Shown piece by piece: positions 10,501-21,422 of a DNA stretch of 64,000 nucleotides; positions within the stretch are counted from its first letter, which is position 1; the number at the start of each line of letters is the position of its first letter. Origin of the DNA: Amyelois transitella (taxonomy: Eukaryota > Arthropoda > Insecta > Lepidoptera > Pyralidae). The stretch is taken from NCBI RefSeq assembly GCF_032362555.1, contig NC_083522.1, positions 3,450,001-3,514,000 of the forward strand, given 5' to 3'. A model generated the notes under the pieces. The model was not told the DNA's origin. It saw nothing but the letters and a program-made list of their open reading frames with translations, and made no database searches. Made by a program: the position numbers and the translations under genes.

Positions 10501-13500
10501 TTCATCAAATTTGATCATCAAATGATACATTATGTATGTAGATATCATTTGCAAGATTTTAAATCGAAATTACATTATTATGACCAAGAGTTTTAAGTGC
10601 TTATTGTTACACCTATACAATTATAATGCGACACGCTTATATCGTCCTTAGATACCCAATAATGGATTTCACACACTGCGTGTGACATAAAAGTGGCGAT
10701 AATACTTACACGAAATAAAATTATGAAAATGCTGATGAAGGATCATATTGGATCGATCATGGTTACACATCCAGATGAATGTGCAGGATTCCTCACGATG
10801 TTTTCCCTCACCGTAAGAGCATCGGTTAGTATTCAAACTCAGACTTCAGAGGATAGTGACGATTGCCAAAGCGAAACACTTGAAAATCAACTTTCTTACA
10901 AACAACTTTTGACGGCCTCGGTGGCGCAGCGGTAGTACACTTGTCTGTGACATCGGAGGTCCCGGGTTCGAATCCCGGCCAGGGCATGATGAGAAAAGAA
11001 CTTTTTCTGATTGGCCTGGGTCTTAGATGTTTATCTATATAAGTATTTATTATAAAATATAGTATCGTCGAGTTAGAATCTCGTAACACAAGTCTCGAAC
11101 TTACTTCGAGGCCAACTCAATCAGTGTAATTTGTCCGGTATATATTTATTTATTTATTCAACTCACGAGTAAAGTAGGCGTGACGAACGTCAAACAAGGG
11201 TTCTCCATTCCGCCGTACGGGAAGGAGGGCGGCAGCACTAGCAAGTCGTACTGGGTCCACTCGTATTTGCCGCACAGTCTCTCGGCGGCCTGCAAATACT
11301 TCTCGGTCTCGGCGAACTCCCACGCGCTCCGTTCTATCTCTTCCTTCTCGGACCACACCAGAGATCTGTAACAATGAAATTCATTTTAATGTCATCCTGC
11401 TTTTAAAATGGCCATTTGTAGATCAATATTTCGGTAGCCATAAGATCACCAAGAATTCTTAATTAACTGCTATAATTACGTCCCACACACTTAAAGCTGT
11501 ATTAAATTTACATCGTTGAAGATAGTTTATTACGCCACTTTTTCTTTTTCATAGTATGTTGAAGATAAGGTGAGGAAGTGAAGAAGAAGGGTCACATAAT
11601 GTTCAGAAAAACATGCATATAACTATTGGATTTTCAAGGCCAGATTAAATAGGCACTATTTGAGTTTGATTTTTCGTACCTTTGGCTTCATCTTGCTTAC
11701 CACCAGGCAGATTGAGGTTAAACACACTCAAAAATATTATTAAAAAAAAAACATAATTTAAGACTGACCTAGGTCCAAGACTCCTATACTCCAGCACCCC
11801 CACAGCTATGGCCAGCAAGTATGACGGTATCGGCACGGGCTGGTGGAACATAGTCTTGTTGCTCCTGGACTCCCCCCGGATGGCGCTCATGAGCACAGTA
11901 AACTCTTCGGGGGCAATGACCTCAGCGTCGTAAGTAAATTTCACGGCGGGAGTGTCTTGGCACGGGAGGATGGAGCGAGCGTGGATCGGCTGGAATTGAA
12001 AGTGCATACATATATATAGTCACGTCTATATCCCATGCGGAGTAGACAGAGTCAATAGTCTTGTTAAGACTCCAAAGACCACGTTCAGCTGATTCTAAGA
12101 TAGATTGAGATTGAGTATAGAAGAAATATTTATTTCTTCATAAGTAAAAGTTCGATTAAAATCATGACACATCAGGAATCAAACCTGGGCCGTTTTCAAG
12201 CAATACAAGGTATTGTTTACATTAAAGCAGATTTCAACAGAATTAATAACACTTATAAGTACTCGTACTAGGTATGTATTTTTGGGTACAAAACTAAGTG
12301 GTTCGCATCATTCTGCCAATAATAAAAATTTTGCATCGATTGATAAATAATGGCGGCATTTTTGAACTATTCTATTCCCTTAATATAAAATATTTACCTG
12401 ACATTGACTGAAGAGATACGGATGTTTCTTGCCCGATGTTTGCAAGGGGTCCAGCCATTGCAAAGCGGACGCGGACGGCGCCGTGCTATAATTTATTTTT
12501 ATGCTCAACCTGTCAACAATATATTATAGTTAATATCTTTGGTTGTGATCTAGATTTATTGAGCAAATTAAGCTACATTCAACTCTATCAATACTAATGA
12601 ATTGAGGCTGTGACATAGCTCACTTATTGTAAGACTAGTGATGTGTTAAGACATTTTTATTGATAGGCAAAGTGTGCAAATATTCTAAATCAAACATGGA
12701 CGCAAGAGGCCTAGAAATCACTTTTTAGGACTGTTGTACCAGTTCTCATCTGGGTATTTTAGCAACAGTAGCAGGCAGTAAACTTAATTTGAATTAATTT
12801 AACGTCAATAAATATCATGATAAAAAAAGATATGGCAATTATAAGTGACAAGTTATAAGTGAACTATGTATCTTAAATCTATATAAAAACGATTATACTG
12901 TCAAATAACAATTTTTACTAAGTAACGTTAGTCCTTTTGTGGATGCCATACTTTTTACTACACTTGCAACGGGACGAAGTTCCAGATATTATTCTGCCTT
13001 GCGACGACTCATCTTTTGAACTAATAGACAGAGAGACCATTTCTTCAGAATCTTCACTAGCGCTGGGAGATCTCATTTTATTTTTATCTTCTAGACATCT
13101 CTCACAGTCCATTGAACATGTATCTTTAGAAGTAATCGGAGATAATTCAAGTACCGGACACATTTCCTCAAACTCTTTGCTGTCAGAGTTTTTTTGGACA
13201 TTTTCGCTGTCCAAACAAATACTTAAGTTCTTACAAAATAAAAAAAAAATAAAGGTACAAAACAAAGGTAGAGACTTCTCGGTGTATGGTCGGTCATCTG
13301 GTTCCATAATATTGCTGTTGAAATTGTTTTTAAACCTTATTACGAAAACACAAGGGGTAAGGTAATATACACGTATTTTGATACGATCATATCACAATTT
13401 GTATATAATTAAATCGCATTTCAATATACATACTCGTATTGGACGAAATAATATCTCCGTTTTAACAAATTTATTTAATTTGAAATTCCACTTTAATTCA

Positions 13501-15431
13501 TGCAACAGATGTTTAAACGGCAACATAGTCGTTTCTTTGACTTGTTGGAGGTCATAGACGAAGACAAGTGGAAGAAAATAGGGAGTAAACACACATCTAA
13601 ATAAACACTTTATTAGTCTATTCTATATATGAATATCCCTATCCTAATGGGCATGTGGCAAGTGGAAAAATGTAACGCCTCCAGGAAAGAGGCATGTTTT
13701 ATTTAAGAATTTATATAAATTAAAAAAAAACACTCACTTCTCTCCAGCAGAAGCTTGTTTAGGCAAACTGATAGTTAACTTAGAACCAAAATTAGGCACT
13801 TCACTGTCTACTGTGTACTTGAGTTCTGTGCCATTGTCAAGTTCTATTTTGTGAATTGTCAAGTCTTTAACATCCAGTATCTGAAATAACATATAAGTTT
13901 GAATTTGGATAAAAAAATGTAACCTCTCAGTTGCTGTGATGCAATATACACTAACGCGCAGATCTACGCCGGGCGATCGTGATCAGTAAAATTCCAATTT
14001 AAGCTTCAATTGTAGTCAATATGGGATAAATTTTATAAATTGTTGGAAAAAATGTTTTATTAAAAAACATCATGAAAATATAACAAACATACAAAACATC
14101 ATGTTACAAGTGACTGAAGATATCGACGATCTATGTTGACGATTATGTTGCAATGGTACCTATGTATAAAATATTTATATTTGCTTCATTAATTGACTTT
14201 ATCCATTAAATATAAACAAATCATTTCTGTTTGTGTTCCTAGTGACAGATAATGGTAAACATATATATTTATACTACATATAACTGCTATGGATTTAGTT
14301 ATGTTTGACATACTTATCAGATCTTGTCAATCATACTCATCTTTATTACTTATCTATATCAAAATAAAGCTATCAAACAGAATTGCTGGAAAAATTCTGA
14401 ATACAAACAAAACAAATATCTATCTTAAATACCTAACATGCTTTAGATATTATGAAAGGATAATTTATCCTATTACGTACTGAAGTCAAGACTACTGATC
14501 ATGCACACCCTGGGCAAAAGTGAAGTATCATTCTGTTAACAAAATCACTAACAACAAAAAATTAATTTTACAAAAAATATGATGAGGGCTTCTGAAGCAG
14601 TTTAACTTCTAGTGCCATCTATATAAGGAGATTAAGTATTCTATTCTCTGTTAGAAACCAGAGAACTAGAGACTCAATGTAAAATAAATATTAATTTAAT
14701 ATTTAATTGATTACTTACCACATCATTAATATCCTCTAAAACATCAATATTGAGGACTGCCTCTCCATGCAGCACTTTCCTCTCAAAGTCTACATTAAAC
14801 AATAATGAAACATGTTTAATGATAGCCAAATCTGAAACAAGAATATAAGTAGGTTTTGATTATACAGAGCCTGTCCATATTGACATAACATTTCATACCT
14901 TTTATGATCATGTTTATGATAGAATAGATAGATTAAGATATGTTTTGATTTGAAAGTTTATATAACAAATTTTATATAAACTTTCAAGTCCAACAAATCA
15001 AACTAAGTAATTTGTTTAGGAATTTTTATTATAGGAAATTAAATAAAATTATATTTTAAAGCTTCGGTTGCATTGAATTAAACTCCTCGCCTTGAGTGGT
15101 ATAAGATATGTGAATTTTAATAATAATTAAATATAAAATAACAATGCTAAAAACTACTTATCAAAAAGGTATGTTCAATGAATGGGAAAAAGTAGGTACT
15201 TGCTGTAGTAATAAAAATGAATGTATAACAAAAGTTTTCTCAGCTGTTTAAAAGTCTCAAATTAAAAAAATAAATAATTACACACTTACCAGGTTTTGAA
15301 AAAGAGGATGGATCCAAGGGACTCAGTGCACCCATAGCTTTCACTTGACTAAAACACACAAAAATAATTACAGCTGTAACAAGTACACAAAAAGAGCCTA
15401 TTACTAAACCCTGTTTCCTGGCTAGAGCCAT
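7577..15431 (-). CDS. LTA4H: Leukotriene A4 hydrolase-like M1 aminopeptidase, membrane-anchored, with alternative exon 8
   Basis: Eleven coding positions on the minus strand: 15290-15431, 14719-14831, 13738-13880, 12398-12509, 11769-11989, 11167-11365, 9965-10186, then exon 8 as 9176-9326 (B) or 9004-9151 (A), then 8650-8821, 8065-8286, 7577-7802. Phases agree throughout, giving 640 (B) or 639 (A) residues; human LTA4H has 611. The zinc peptidase motif is HEIMH (322-326) with the third ligand Glu345 18 residues later; GGMEN is at 295-299; VPYEKG carries the catalytic Tyr; the C-terminal GRMKYVRP keeps the substrate-binding Arg/Lys. The first exon encodes a hydrophobic segment (about residues 9-28), so this form is probably a type II membrane protein; Met33 could start a soluble form. 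The family hydrolyses leukotriene A4 and trims peptides; the insect substrate is unknown. ATTAAA at 7455-7460 may be the poly(A) signal. Confidence 0.95.
9004..9151 (-). other. LTA4H: LTA4H alternative exon 8A
   Basis: A 148-nt exon, acceptor TTCTAG|GTGCATG, donor CCTG|GTGAGA. It encodes [20 protein letters not shown]... through [21 protein letters not shown]. It starts in phase 0 and leaves one base (G), exactly like exon 8B, so either joins the flanking exons in frame. The LTA4H landmarks of this segment (the Asp of HPDD and the Tyr of VPYEKG) are intact, and there is no stop. Confidence 0.9.
9176..9326 (-). other. LTA4H: LTA4H alternative exon 8B
   Basis: A 151-nt exon, acceptor GTTTGCAG|GTTAACG, donor CCCG|GTAAGA, encoding [20 protein letters not shown]... 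through [21 protein letters not shown]. It is one codon longer than 8A and homologous along its whole length. Only 24 nt (9152-9175) separate its donor from the 8A acceptor, below any plausible insect intron, so both cannot be joined by ordinary splicing. Confidence 0.9.
10911..11160 (+). repeat. tRNA-derived SINE (family A), near full length
   Basis: Starts with a tRNA-like head: A box GGTGGCGCAGCGGTAG and B box GGTTCGAATCC. A tRNA-unrelated body and a (TTTA)n tail follow. Three other copies lie at 32941-33194, 51597-51845 and about 52505-52755. It sits in an LTA4H intron, antisense to that gene, with its tail about 6 bp from the exon 6 splice donor (11166). Confidence 0.85.
12004..12119 (+). 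repeat. Dispersed repeat family B, partial copy
   Basis: Reads tcacgtctatatccca...gtagacagagtcaatagtctt...gaccacgttcagctg, the 5' half of the family. It begins about 12 bp upstream (minus sense) of the LTA4H exon 5 acceptor at 11990. Confidence 0.7.
12918..13307 (-). other. Unassigned acidic, Ser-rich open frame inside an LTA4H intron
   Basis: An open frame of 129 codons in the intron between LTA4H exons 3 and 4, same strand. After a T-rich stretch that looks like a polypyrimidine tract ending in TTTTGTAAG (about 13230), the residues are acidic and Ser-rich ([35 protein letters not shown]) and end with the basic, Cys-containing [16 protein letters not shown] before a stop. Composition is protein-like rather than random, but I recognise no family. 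It does not join LTA4H exon 3 in frame. It could be a last exon of a nested gene, or chance. Confidence 0.25.
14950..14987. repeat. 16-bp perfect inverted repeat in LTA4H intron 1
   Basis: TTGAAAGTTTATATAA (14950-14965) and its exact complement (14972-14987) are separated by 6 bp. It lies about 120 bp upstream (minus sense) of exon 2. Confidence 0.6.
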
Positions 15432-16042
15432 GTTGACAAGTGCTTGTTACGAAATCTGATTGAATATTGAGAGTAATCTATGATATAAGTAGAAAGGTTA
15501 GCGCGTCAGGCGAAATGAGATGAACATATTTATAGGTTAAGTTTTTAATATTTTTTTTAGTATTACATGTTACACAAATTTGGTCTCAAATTCTTAATAT
15601 TACTTTCCAGTTTTAATGAGTATAAAGTGACTGTTAAAATCGTCGATATTAACAAAGTCGTCCACCGTTGAAGATTCTAACATAACCTATTTACCTGTGT
15701 GGCACTAGTAATAACGACGGTAATAATAAATACGGAGACAAGCAGATATGAATATTATAAACGATAAAGCCTTAAATAAAGAATGAACAATGCTTACCTA
15801 AGTAATAAATTTAAAACAAACAATTGTACTAAAAAGATGACGATAACTGGGTGATAAGTGTCAACAAACTGACATTTTTTTATACTGGTTTTAATAGTAG
15901 TTAATATAGAAGCAATTTATTAAAAAGGTGTAAGGTGGCTTCTCTGCTTTTATTAAAATATTTCGAAAGAATAAATTACGAGTTTCAGCAATGTAAACAA
16001 GTTTATTGGAGTTTAATACCTATATACCAACTCTTCACGTAT

Positions 16043-16231
16043 TTACCTTTTCTTATGCACCAAGTCTGAAAAAAATCGCAATGAAACGATTGTTCTTTTG
16101 TATTTGTATAGATTATTATACTTGTAATTTGGAACTTTAATAATATAGGAAGAAGAAACCGTTCTTTTACTTGTATTTAGAAAAGCAGTCAAATTCCTAG
16201 AAAAAACCCGCGAGGTGAATTTCAAAGACAT
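16043..16231 (-). other. Short open frame resembling a mitochondrial presequence
   Basis: Begins MSLKFTSRVFSRNLTAFLNT, rich in Arg, Ser and Thr with no acidic residue near the start, as in mitochondrial targeting peptides. A donor-like AAAAG|GTAAAT ends the open part near 16047. No following exon in frame was found. Joining it to LTA4H exon 2 shifts the frame, so it is not an alternative start of that gene as read. It may be a first exon of something else or chance. Confidence 0.2.
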
Positions 16232-16479
16232 CTTTTCAATTTATTTTTACTGTCATGTAGCAGTGTGACAATAACAATGACACAATGACATTTATATTTT
16301 TTTAAGGCATTGATGCAATTTGACCACAGTATATACAGACAGAAACGAATGAAATTGTAACGGCAACGTAGCCTGCGTGCTAAAGTTACCTAATGTGCCC
16401 ATTATATAAGATTTTAAATAATAAAAAAGAAAAATAAATAATAATTAATATTAATAAATAATAATTAAGATTAATAATA

Positions 16480-16905
16480 ATCACATCCACACACACTGAG
16501 AAACTAACAAAATATAGAGATCTAGCTATCGAATTAAAAACACAATGGCGTGTAGATATCGTAAAAACTATCCCAATAATTATTTCAGCTACTGGCGTTA
16601 TACCTACGACTCTCCGTAATAGTTTAGAAAGCCTACAAATTCACCCTCTTACTTATATTCTCCTACAGAAAGCTGCAATCCTTAATACCTGCAGAATAGT
16701 CAGAAAATTCCTTTCTCTTGACTAAAATTTTGTTCTTTCCTCCACTTATTTCTATACAATATTTTTGCTTGGTCAAAAGCCCGTAAAAATATTTAATTCC
16801 CCTGAAAAGGGTGTAAAAAATTGCATAAAAACATAATAATTGATAATAATAATAAATTAATATTAATAATAATTAATAATAATAAATAAACAATAATTTC
16901 AAAAT
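16480..16905 (+). mobile_element. LINE (non-LTR retrotransposon) 3' fragment
   Basis: An uninterrupted frame (about 16495-16725) reads EKLTKYRDLAIELKTQW, TIPIIISATGVIP, LQKAAILNTCRIVRKFL and then stops. This resembles the end of the reverse-transcriptase polyprotein seen in many insect LINEs. A short 3' region and an AAT-type simple tail (about 16835-16905) follow. The element is 5'-truncated: only the last 75 or so codons remain. A similar AAT-rich stretch precedes it (16419-16480). Confidence 0.7.
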
Positions 16906-17007
16906 GACTTCAAGTTCAGTTCAGCTGTATGTTGTTTGAGCTGCATCACATAATAAAACATTCTACAATACTTAAAATAAACATCATTATCACGTTTGTA
17001 TTTGTTG

Positions 17008-17078
17008 CAGGGTAGACCAAAGGCATAGCCAACAGTCTTGAAAAAACAGAAATGCTCATTTAGCTGTATTTCTTAATG
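17008..17078 (+). repeat. Dispersed repeat family B, short relic
   Basis: Contains gcagggtagac and agccaacagtcttgaaaa followed by ttagctgtatttc, the core of family B. Confidence 0.5.
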
Positions 17079-17658
17079 ATGTACATAATTAAGATTCCAA
17101 TAGTGACTAGTTGCAATCCCATCGCCTGCAAATAGAATTAATTTTTATAAACATGATTTAGTCTTTTATGTTATCCCAAAAAGTCCTGAGGAACGGCAAA
17201 GTAAAGCACTCACAGCTATTACTCGACAAAATACAAAGTATAATTCTATGACTAGAACTGTCTAAACTCGACACTGGCAAAAATAAGCTCATTTGTATTA
17301 GTTTAGTGACAGAATAGGGTTTCGTATGAACTAAATTCAGATGCCGTCCCTATTGAGTGTAATGAACCGTGACCTGATATACCATATATCCAAAGAGAAA
17401 GACTTTGGTCAATGGCTTGACTGACACAAAAGTCTGACAGTGACAGTAATTTTGGTTGTCCTTTCATTTTGCTTGAATTGAGATTGAGAAGTTGTTTTTT
17501 TGTCTTTGCAAATTTGTGGTGATTTTCGGATTTGCTTATAATTTATTTTACAAATGAATACGTATTTACAATTATGTGAGTAGTGGTATTACATACAATT
17601 TCTCAAGGGTGTTCACAATTAATGTAAAGCATTGCATGGGTGGACACTTTTAAAAAAA

Positions 17659-18976
17659 ATGTTGTCCAGATTCCACCATTATCACGGTTCGAACATTATA
17701 TTGTTTGAAGAGAATACTGTAGCGTATAGAAAAGCTAGTTTTGCACACGGATTAACATTTAGTGAAAAGCCTCTCTTACCAGGCGAGATATTTTTGGTGG
17801 AGATAGAAAAAACTGAGCGTGGTTGGAGTGGGCATATGCGTCTCGGTTTGACTTTATTGGATCCACAAACTGCTGCATTGGGGCAAAAGGGATTGCCTCA
17901 ATATGCGCTCCCTGATCTCGCAAATACTGGTATGTCGTGGATATTCCCTATTTCCAAGTCTCAAAATAACGTTCTCATTGAACTAGTGAATCAAGGAGCT
18001 AGTGGGCGTCGAGAAAATGAATCTCGCGTTTCCGTCCTCGGCGATGGGCACAACGTGCGTACGCCGCGAGGATATATTTCTAAAACTGTCCTGAGGCCGC
18101 AGACACAGGGTCAAAATGGAACTCCACAAGGCATCCTGCCTATGGATTCTGGTAGTCGCATAGGAGTGATGTTTGTTCCATGTCCTAAAATAAACAAGGA
18201 TGATGTTGATTTGGCTGAGATGCATTTTATTATCAATGGTGAAGATCAAGGTCCATGCACTAAGGCTATACCATACAAAAGAGGACCATTACATGCAGTT
18301 GTAGATGTATATGGGACAACAAAACAAGTGAAAATTGTGCAACTGTATGGAGGTAAGTGAAACTTAACACTTACCATTCTTACCTTTATTTTGTAAGAAC
18401 TTTTTATTCAATCTGTATCACCTTTTTTCAGTGGGGTCAAATCCTTGCACTTTCCTTAGTTGTGTTACCTTCTTTTTAACCAACTTCCCAAAAAGGAGGA
18501 GGTTCTCAATTTCACTGTGTTTTTTATCATAATATACCAATATACCAAAGGTGCATGGTCCCCGGCACCGATATAAAAAAGAATTAGACCACTCCATCTT
18601 TTTCCCATGGATGTTGTTAAAGGTGACTAAGGGATAGGATAAACTAGGGATTCTTTTAGGCGATAGGCTGGCAACCTGTCACTATTTAAATCTAAATTCT
18701 ATCATTTAGCCTAACAGAAACTTGCCTATCAGAATTTCAAGACTGTTGGCTGCCTACTCCACAAGCGATTTATTTTTATAACCTGTAAAAATCATTTTCT
18801 TTATTTTTATTTACAATGATGATTTAACTTAAGTTTATTTATTCAACATAATATTTTTTATTACAGTGAAAACTCTCCAAAATGTTTGCCGAGACGCAAT
18901 TCTTCAATACGTGAATAATGGTTCAGTGAAAATGCTGCCATTACCAAAGTGCTTAAAAGACTTTCTTCTTTCATAA
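17659..18976 (+). CDS. NEURL2: Neuralized-like protein 2 (NHR domain and SOCS box)
   Basis: Two coding exons, 17659-18352 and 18867-18976, giving 267 residues (human NEURL2 has 285). The intron has GGAG|GTAAGT and TTACAG|TG ends and phase 1. I use ATG at 17659 (AAAAAAATG); the open frame upstream has no ATG before its stop. The NHR domain spans about residues 6-232 ([51 protein letters not shown]). The second exon is a SOCS box, [13 protein letters not shown]...[12 protein letters not shown]. In vertebrates NEURL2 (Ozz) is a muscle substrate adaptor of a Cullin5-Elongin B/C ubiquitin ligase; the SOCS box suggests the same kind of role here. Its 3' region has several AATAAA signals (for example near 19255). 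Confidence 0.93.
18550..18775 (-). repeat. Dispersed repeat family B copy
   Basis: Reads ccccggcaccgat...actccatctttttcccatgga...aggcgataggctggcaacctgtcactatttaaat...agactgttggctgc, the reverse orientation of the 21630 copy. It lies in the NEURL2 intron. Confidence 0.8.
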
Positions 18977-21422
18977 GTGTTTAAATGAGGAGCGACCAGA
19001 GAAGACAATAAGGCTGTTGATGAAACAATTCTTTTAATATTGCTTGGGTGAATCAATTTAAATATTATGACTATTAGCAAAAGATTGGTCATAAGTCCAG
19101 TTGACAAGACTAGACTATTGCGTGGTGAAAGTTCAAAAAATTAAAATAAATAATCTTGCTCTCTCTATGCTTTAGTAATTTCTTTGAGCAAACATTTTTA
19201 CAATAGTGTAGTTTTCATGACATGACTATTATATTTATGGCTAACAGTTTACGAATAAAGTGTAATAAAGTTACAAGTTTAAATGATATTAAAACTTAAT
19301 CTTTGATAATGAATTAATGTAATGATCTTTATTTTGTAAAAAATAATAGCTCCTTGCTGAAAAAAAGATTACCCAATCAATATTGAGCTTATTATGGATG
19401 GTTTAAACCTTATCTAATTAAAGTGAATTGTGATGGTCATTTATAATATAATGTACGTAATTATAACTGATATCTGATAATTTCGAAAAATATGTGCAGA
19501 GGCAAAAAATAAATGAACTTGTTTTTCTTATTCACCAAAATACTTAAGAGTTAATAAGTAAAAGCTTCTGTTTAGATTGCGAAAATATTTTTGTGATAAC
19601 TATGGACTATCAATATTATTTTTAAAACACGAAAATGGATGTGGATTGAAACCTGACATTCAACTTTCCCAGTACGAGTTTTTTTATTCAAACATATCTA
19701 ACCGGAAAATAATTAAAATTAATTATCAAATATTTATTTATTTAATAATATACCTTCTCTACTTAGTTATTATGACTTTAAAAATATAATGATTGTGATG
19801 AATAAGTGGAGACTTGGTGGTAATAGAATATTATTAAAGAAAAATGTACCTATATTCTTCTAAAGTAGTTAAAATCATTATTTCTTTCTTTTTTCAATTG
19901 TTCATAATAAGACTTGCGAAAAGGAAATCCCATGGTAATGTTATCATGAGAAGTGTTTAACACTTTAATAAAGATATGTGTTGCTATTGAATATTTCTAT
20001 TAAAATTGGACAAGTGCTGCTGGGAGAATGGAATTTCGGAAGAAACTTTGGGGACCTTCAGGTTCATTGTTTGGTGTAATGAAGAATAGCATAAAGCATT
20101 TTATGTAAATTGAAATAAGTAAAGCATTGAAAAGTTGGTATGCTTTGATTTAAGTCTTAATATAGGTATTACGTAAACAAACACTTTTTACATTGAATAA
20201 ATAAATTTAATACTTGAATTCCCATTAAAAAATTGATTAGTAAATACCTATTAAAATATTTTCGAGTTCTCGGGTTGGACCCACCTTAGTGCCAATTAAA
20301 AATATTTTTTCTAAGTTTCCGTTCCGTTTCACTTAGATCTGAAAGTGGAGAACATAAAGACAGTATAGGTATGTGTAAATGAATAAAATGATGTTAGTTG
20401 TAAATATATTTTTCACAAGCTTATTTTCTCATTTTATTATTGATGAATGTTTGATTTACATTCCTATGTACGTAGGTTATTTATTTGTAATGTAAAAATT
20501 ATGTTAAATGTTATGGATTGTTGGAAATGTTAAGGTTCTTCATTCCACCGGCAGGGTCGCTAAAGAAAATTGGTACAGAACAGTCACGTTTAATACTGGA
20601 GTGTGTCTTTCTTCTAAGAAATTTTTAAATTTTATCTTCGATTTTTTTTTAAATACTATAAACTAAACTGAAAGGATATGACAAATTTCGATTTTGTTTA
20701 AATTTTTTTTTTCTAGTGTACAATCACAAGCAATATACACAATTATAAAATGAATTATACTCTCAAACTTTAATATTGGCGCAGGGATGTGTGGATGTTA
20801 TCATAATAGTATATAAAGTAAAATTTTGAGTTGCTCTGTTAAAATGTCACCTCATGTCTTAAGACGTTCCTCAACTAATTATATTGTTACATTACATTTA
20901 TATTGTTTTTTAAACAAATTTTGCTGCATTTGAGTGTCCATTTAACCCACCTGACTGTTCTGAATGTAGGCACCATTTATTATTGAAATAAAATTATTTT
21001 GCCTATTACATATGCTTTTTATTTTTCTTTTTAAAAGAACAAAGATAAAAAATACTTTTTTTAGTAACTTCACTAAATAGTAAACTAAACATAATACGTA
21101 ATTGCCTAAATCCAAAAATAACAATAAAGAAATCTAAGAATAACTTATGACAGCCTAAACTTAAAACGTATTATTTTATTAAGTTCTATTAATCTCGAAA
21201 ATAAACTTAAAACAAAACCTCGTACTCTAACCATTAGGTAAATTGAACCTTACAATTAGGTAGATAATTAACCCTTTAAACAAGGGTCGATTTCCTGACT
21301 CACTCCTGGGTCATTGTCATCGGCGAATTCAGAGTTCCTTTCCTGGAAAAATTCAATCGTGAGAAGCGTCAAAACCACCACAAGCAATGTTTTAGTTTGA
21401 CCGCCACCAAAAGTACTCACAT
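18977..21422. other. Intergenic region between NEURL2 and ADCY10 3' ends
   Basis: AT-rich, with NEURL2 3'-UTR-like sequence and poly(A) signals at its left end and a probable ADCY10 poly(A) signal (AATAAA on the minus strand, 21175-21180) at its right. No other gene or clear repeat was seen between. Confidence 0.5.

Larger units (their letters stand above)
15432..17658. other. Divergent intergenic region between LTA4H and NEURL2
   Basis: About 2.2 kb between two genes transcribed away from each other, so it must hold both promoters. It contains a minus-strand open frame with a mitochondrial-presequence look (16043-16231), a truncated LINE (16480-16905) with flanking AAT-type simple repeat, and a family B relic near 17008-17078. 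I could not fix a TATA box or initiator for either gene. Confidence 0.5.

Noticed and set aside
10911-10990. tRNA-like sequence with A and B boxes as a functional tRNA gene
   Set aside because: It is the head of a dispersed SINE with at least three relatives in the window, is followed by a SINE body and tail, and does not fold into a complete cloverleaf by eye.
16043-16231. Alternative first exon of LTA4H giving a mitochondrial form
   Set aside because: It leaves two bases, whereas LTA4H exon 2 needs one; joining them breaks the frame.
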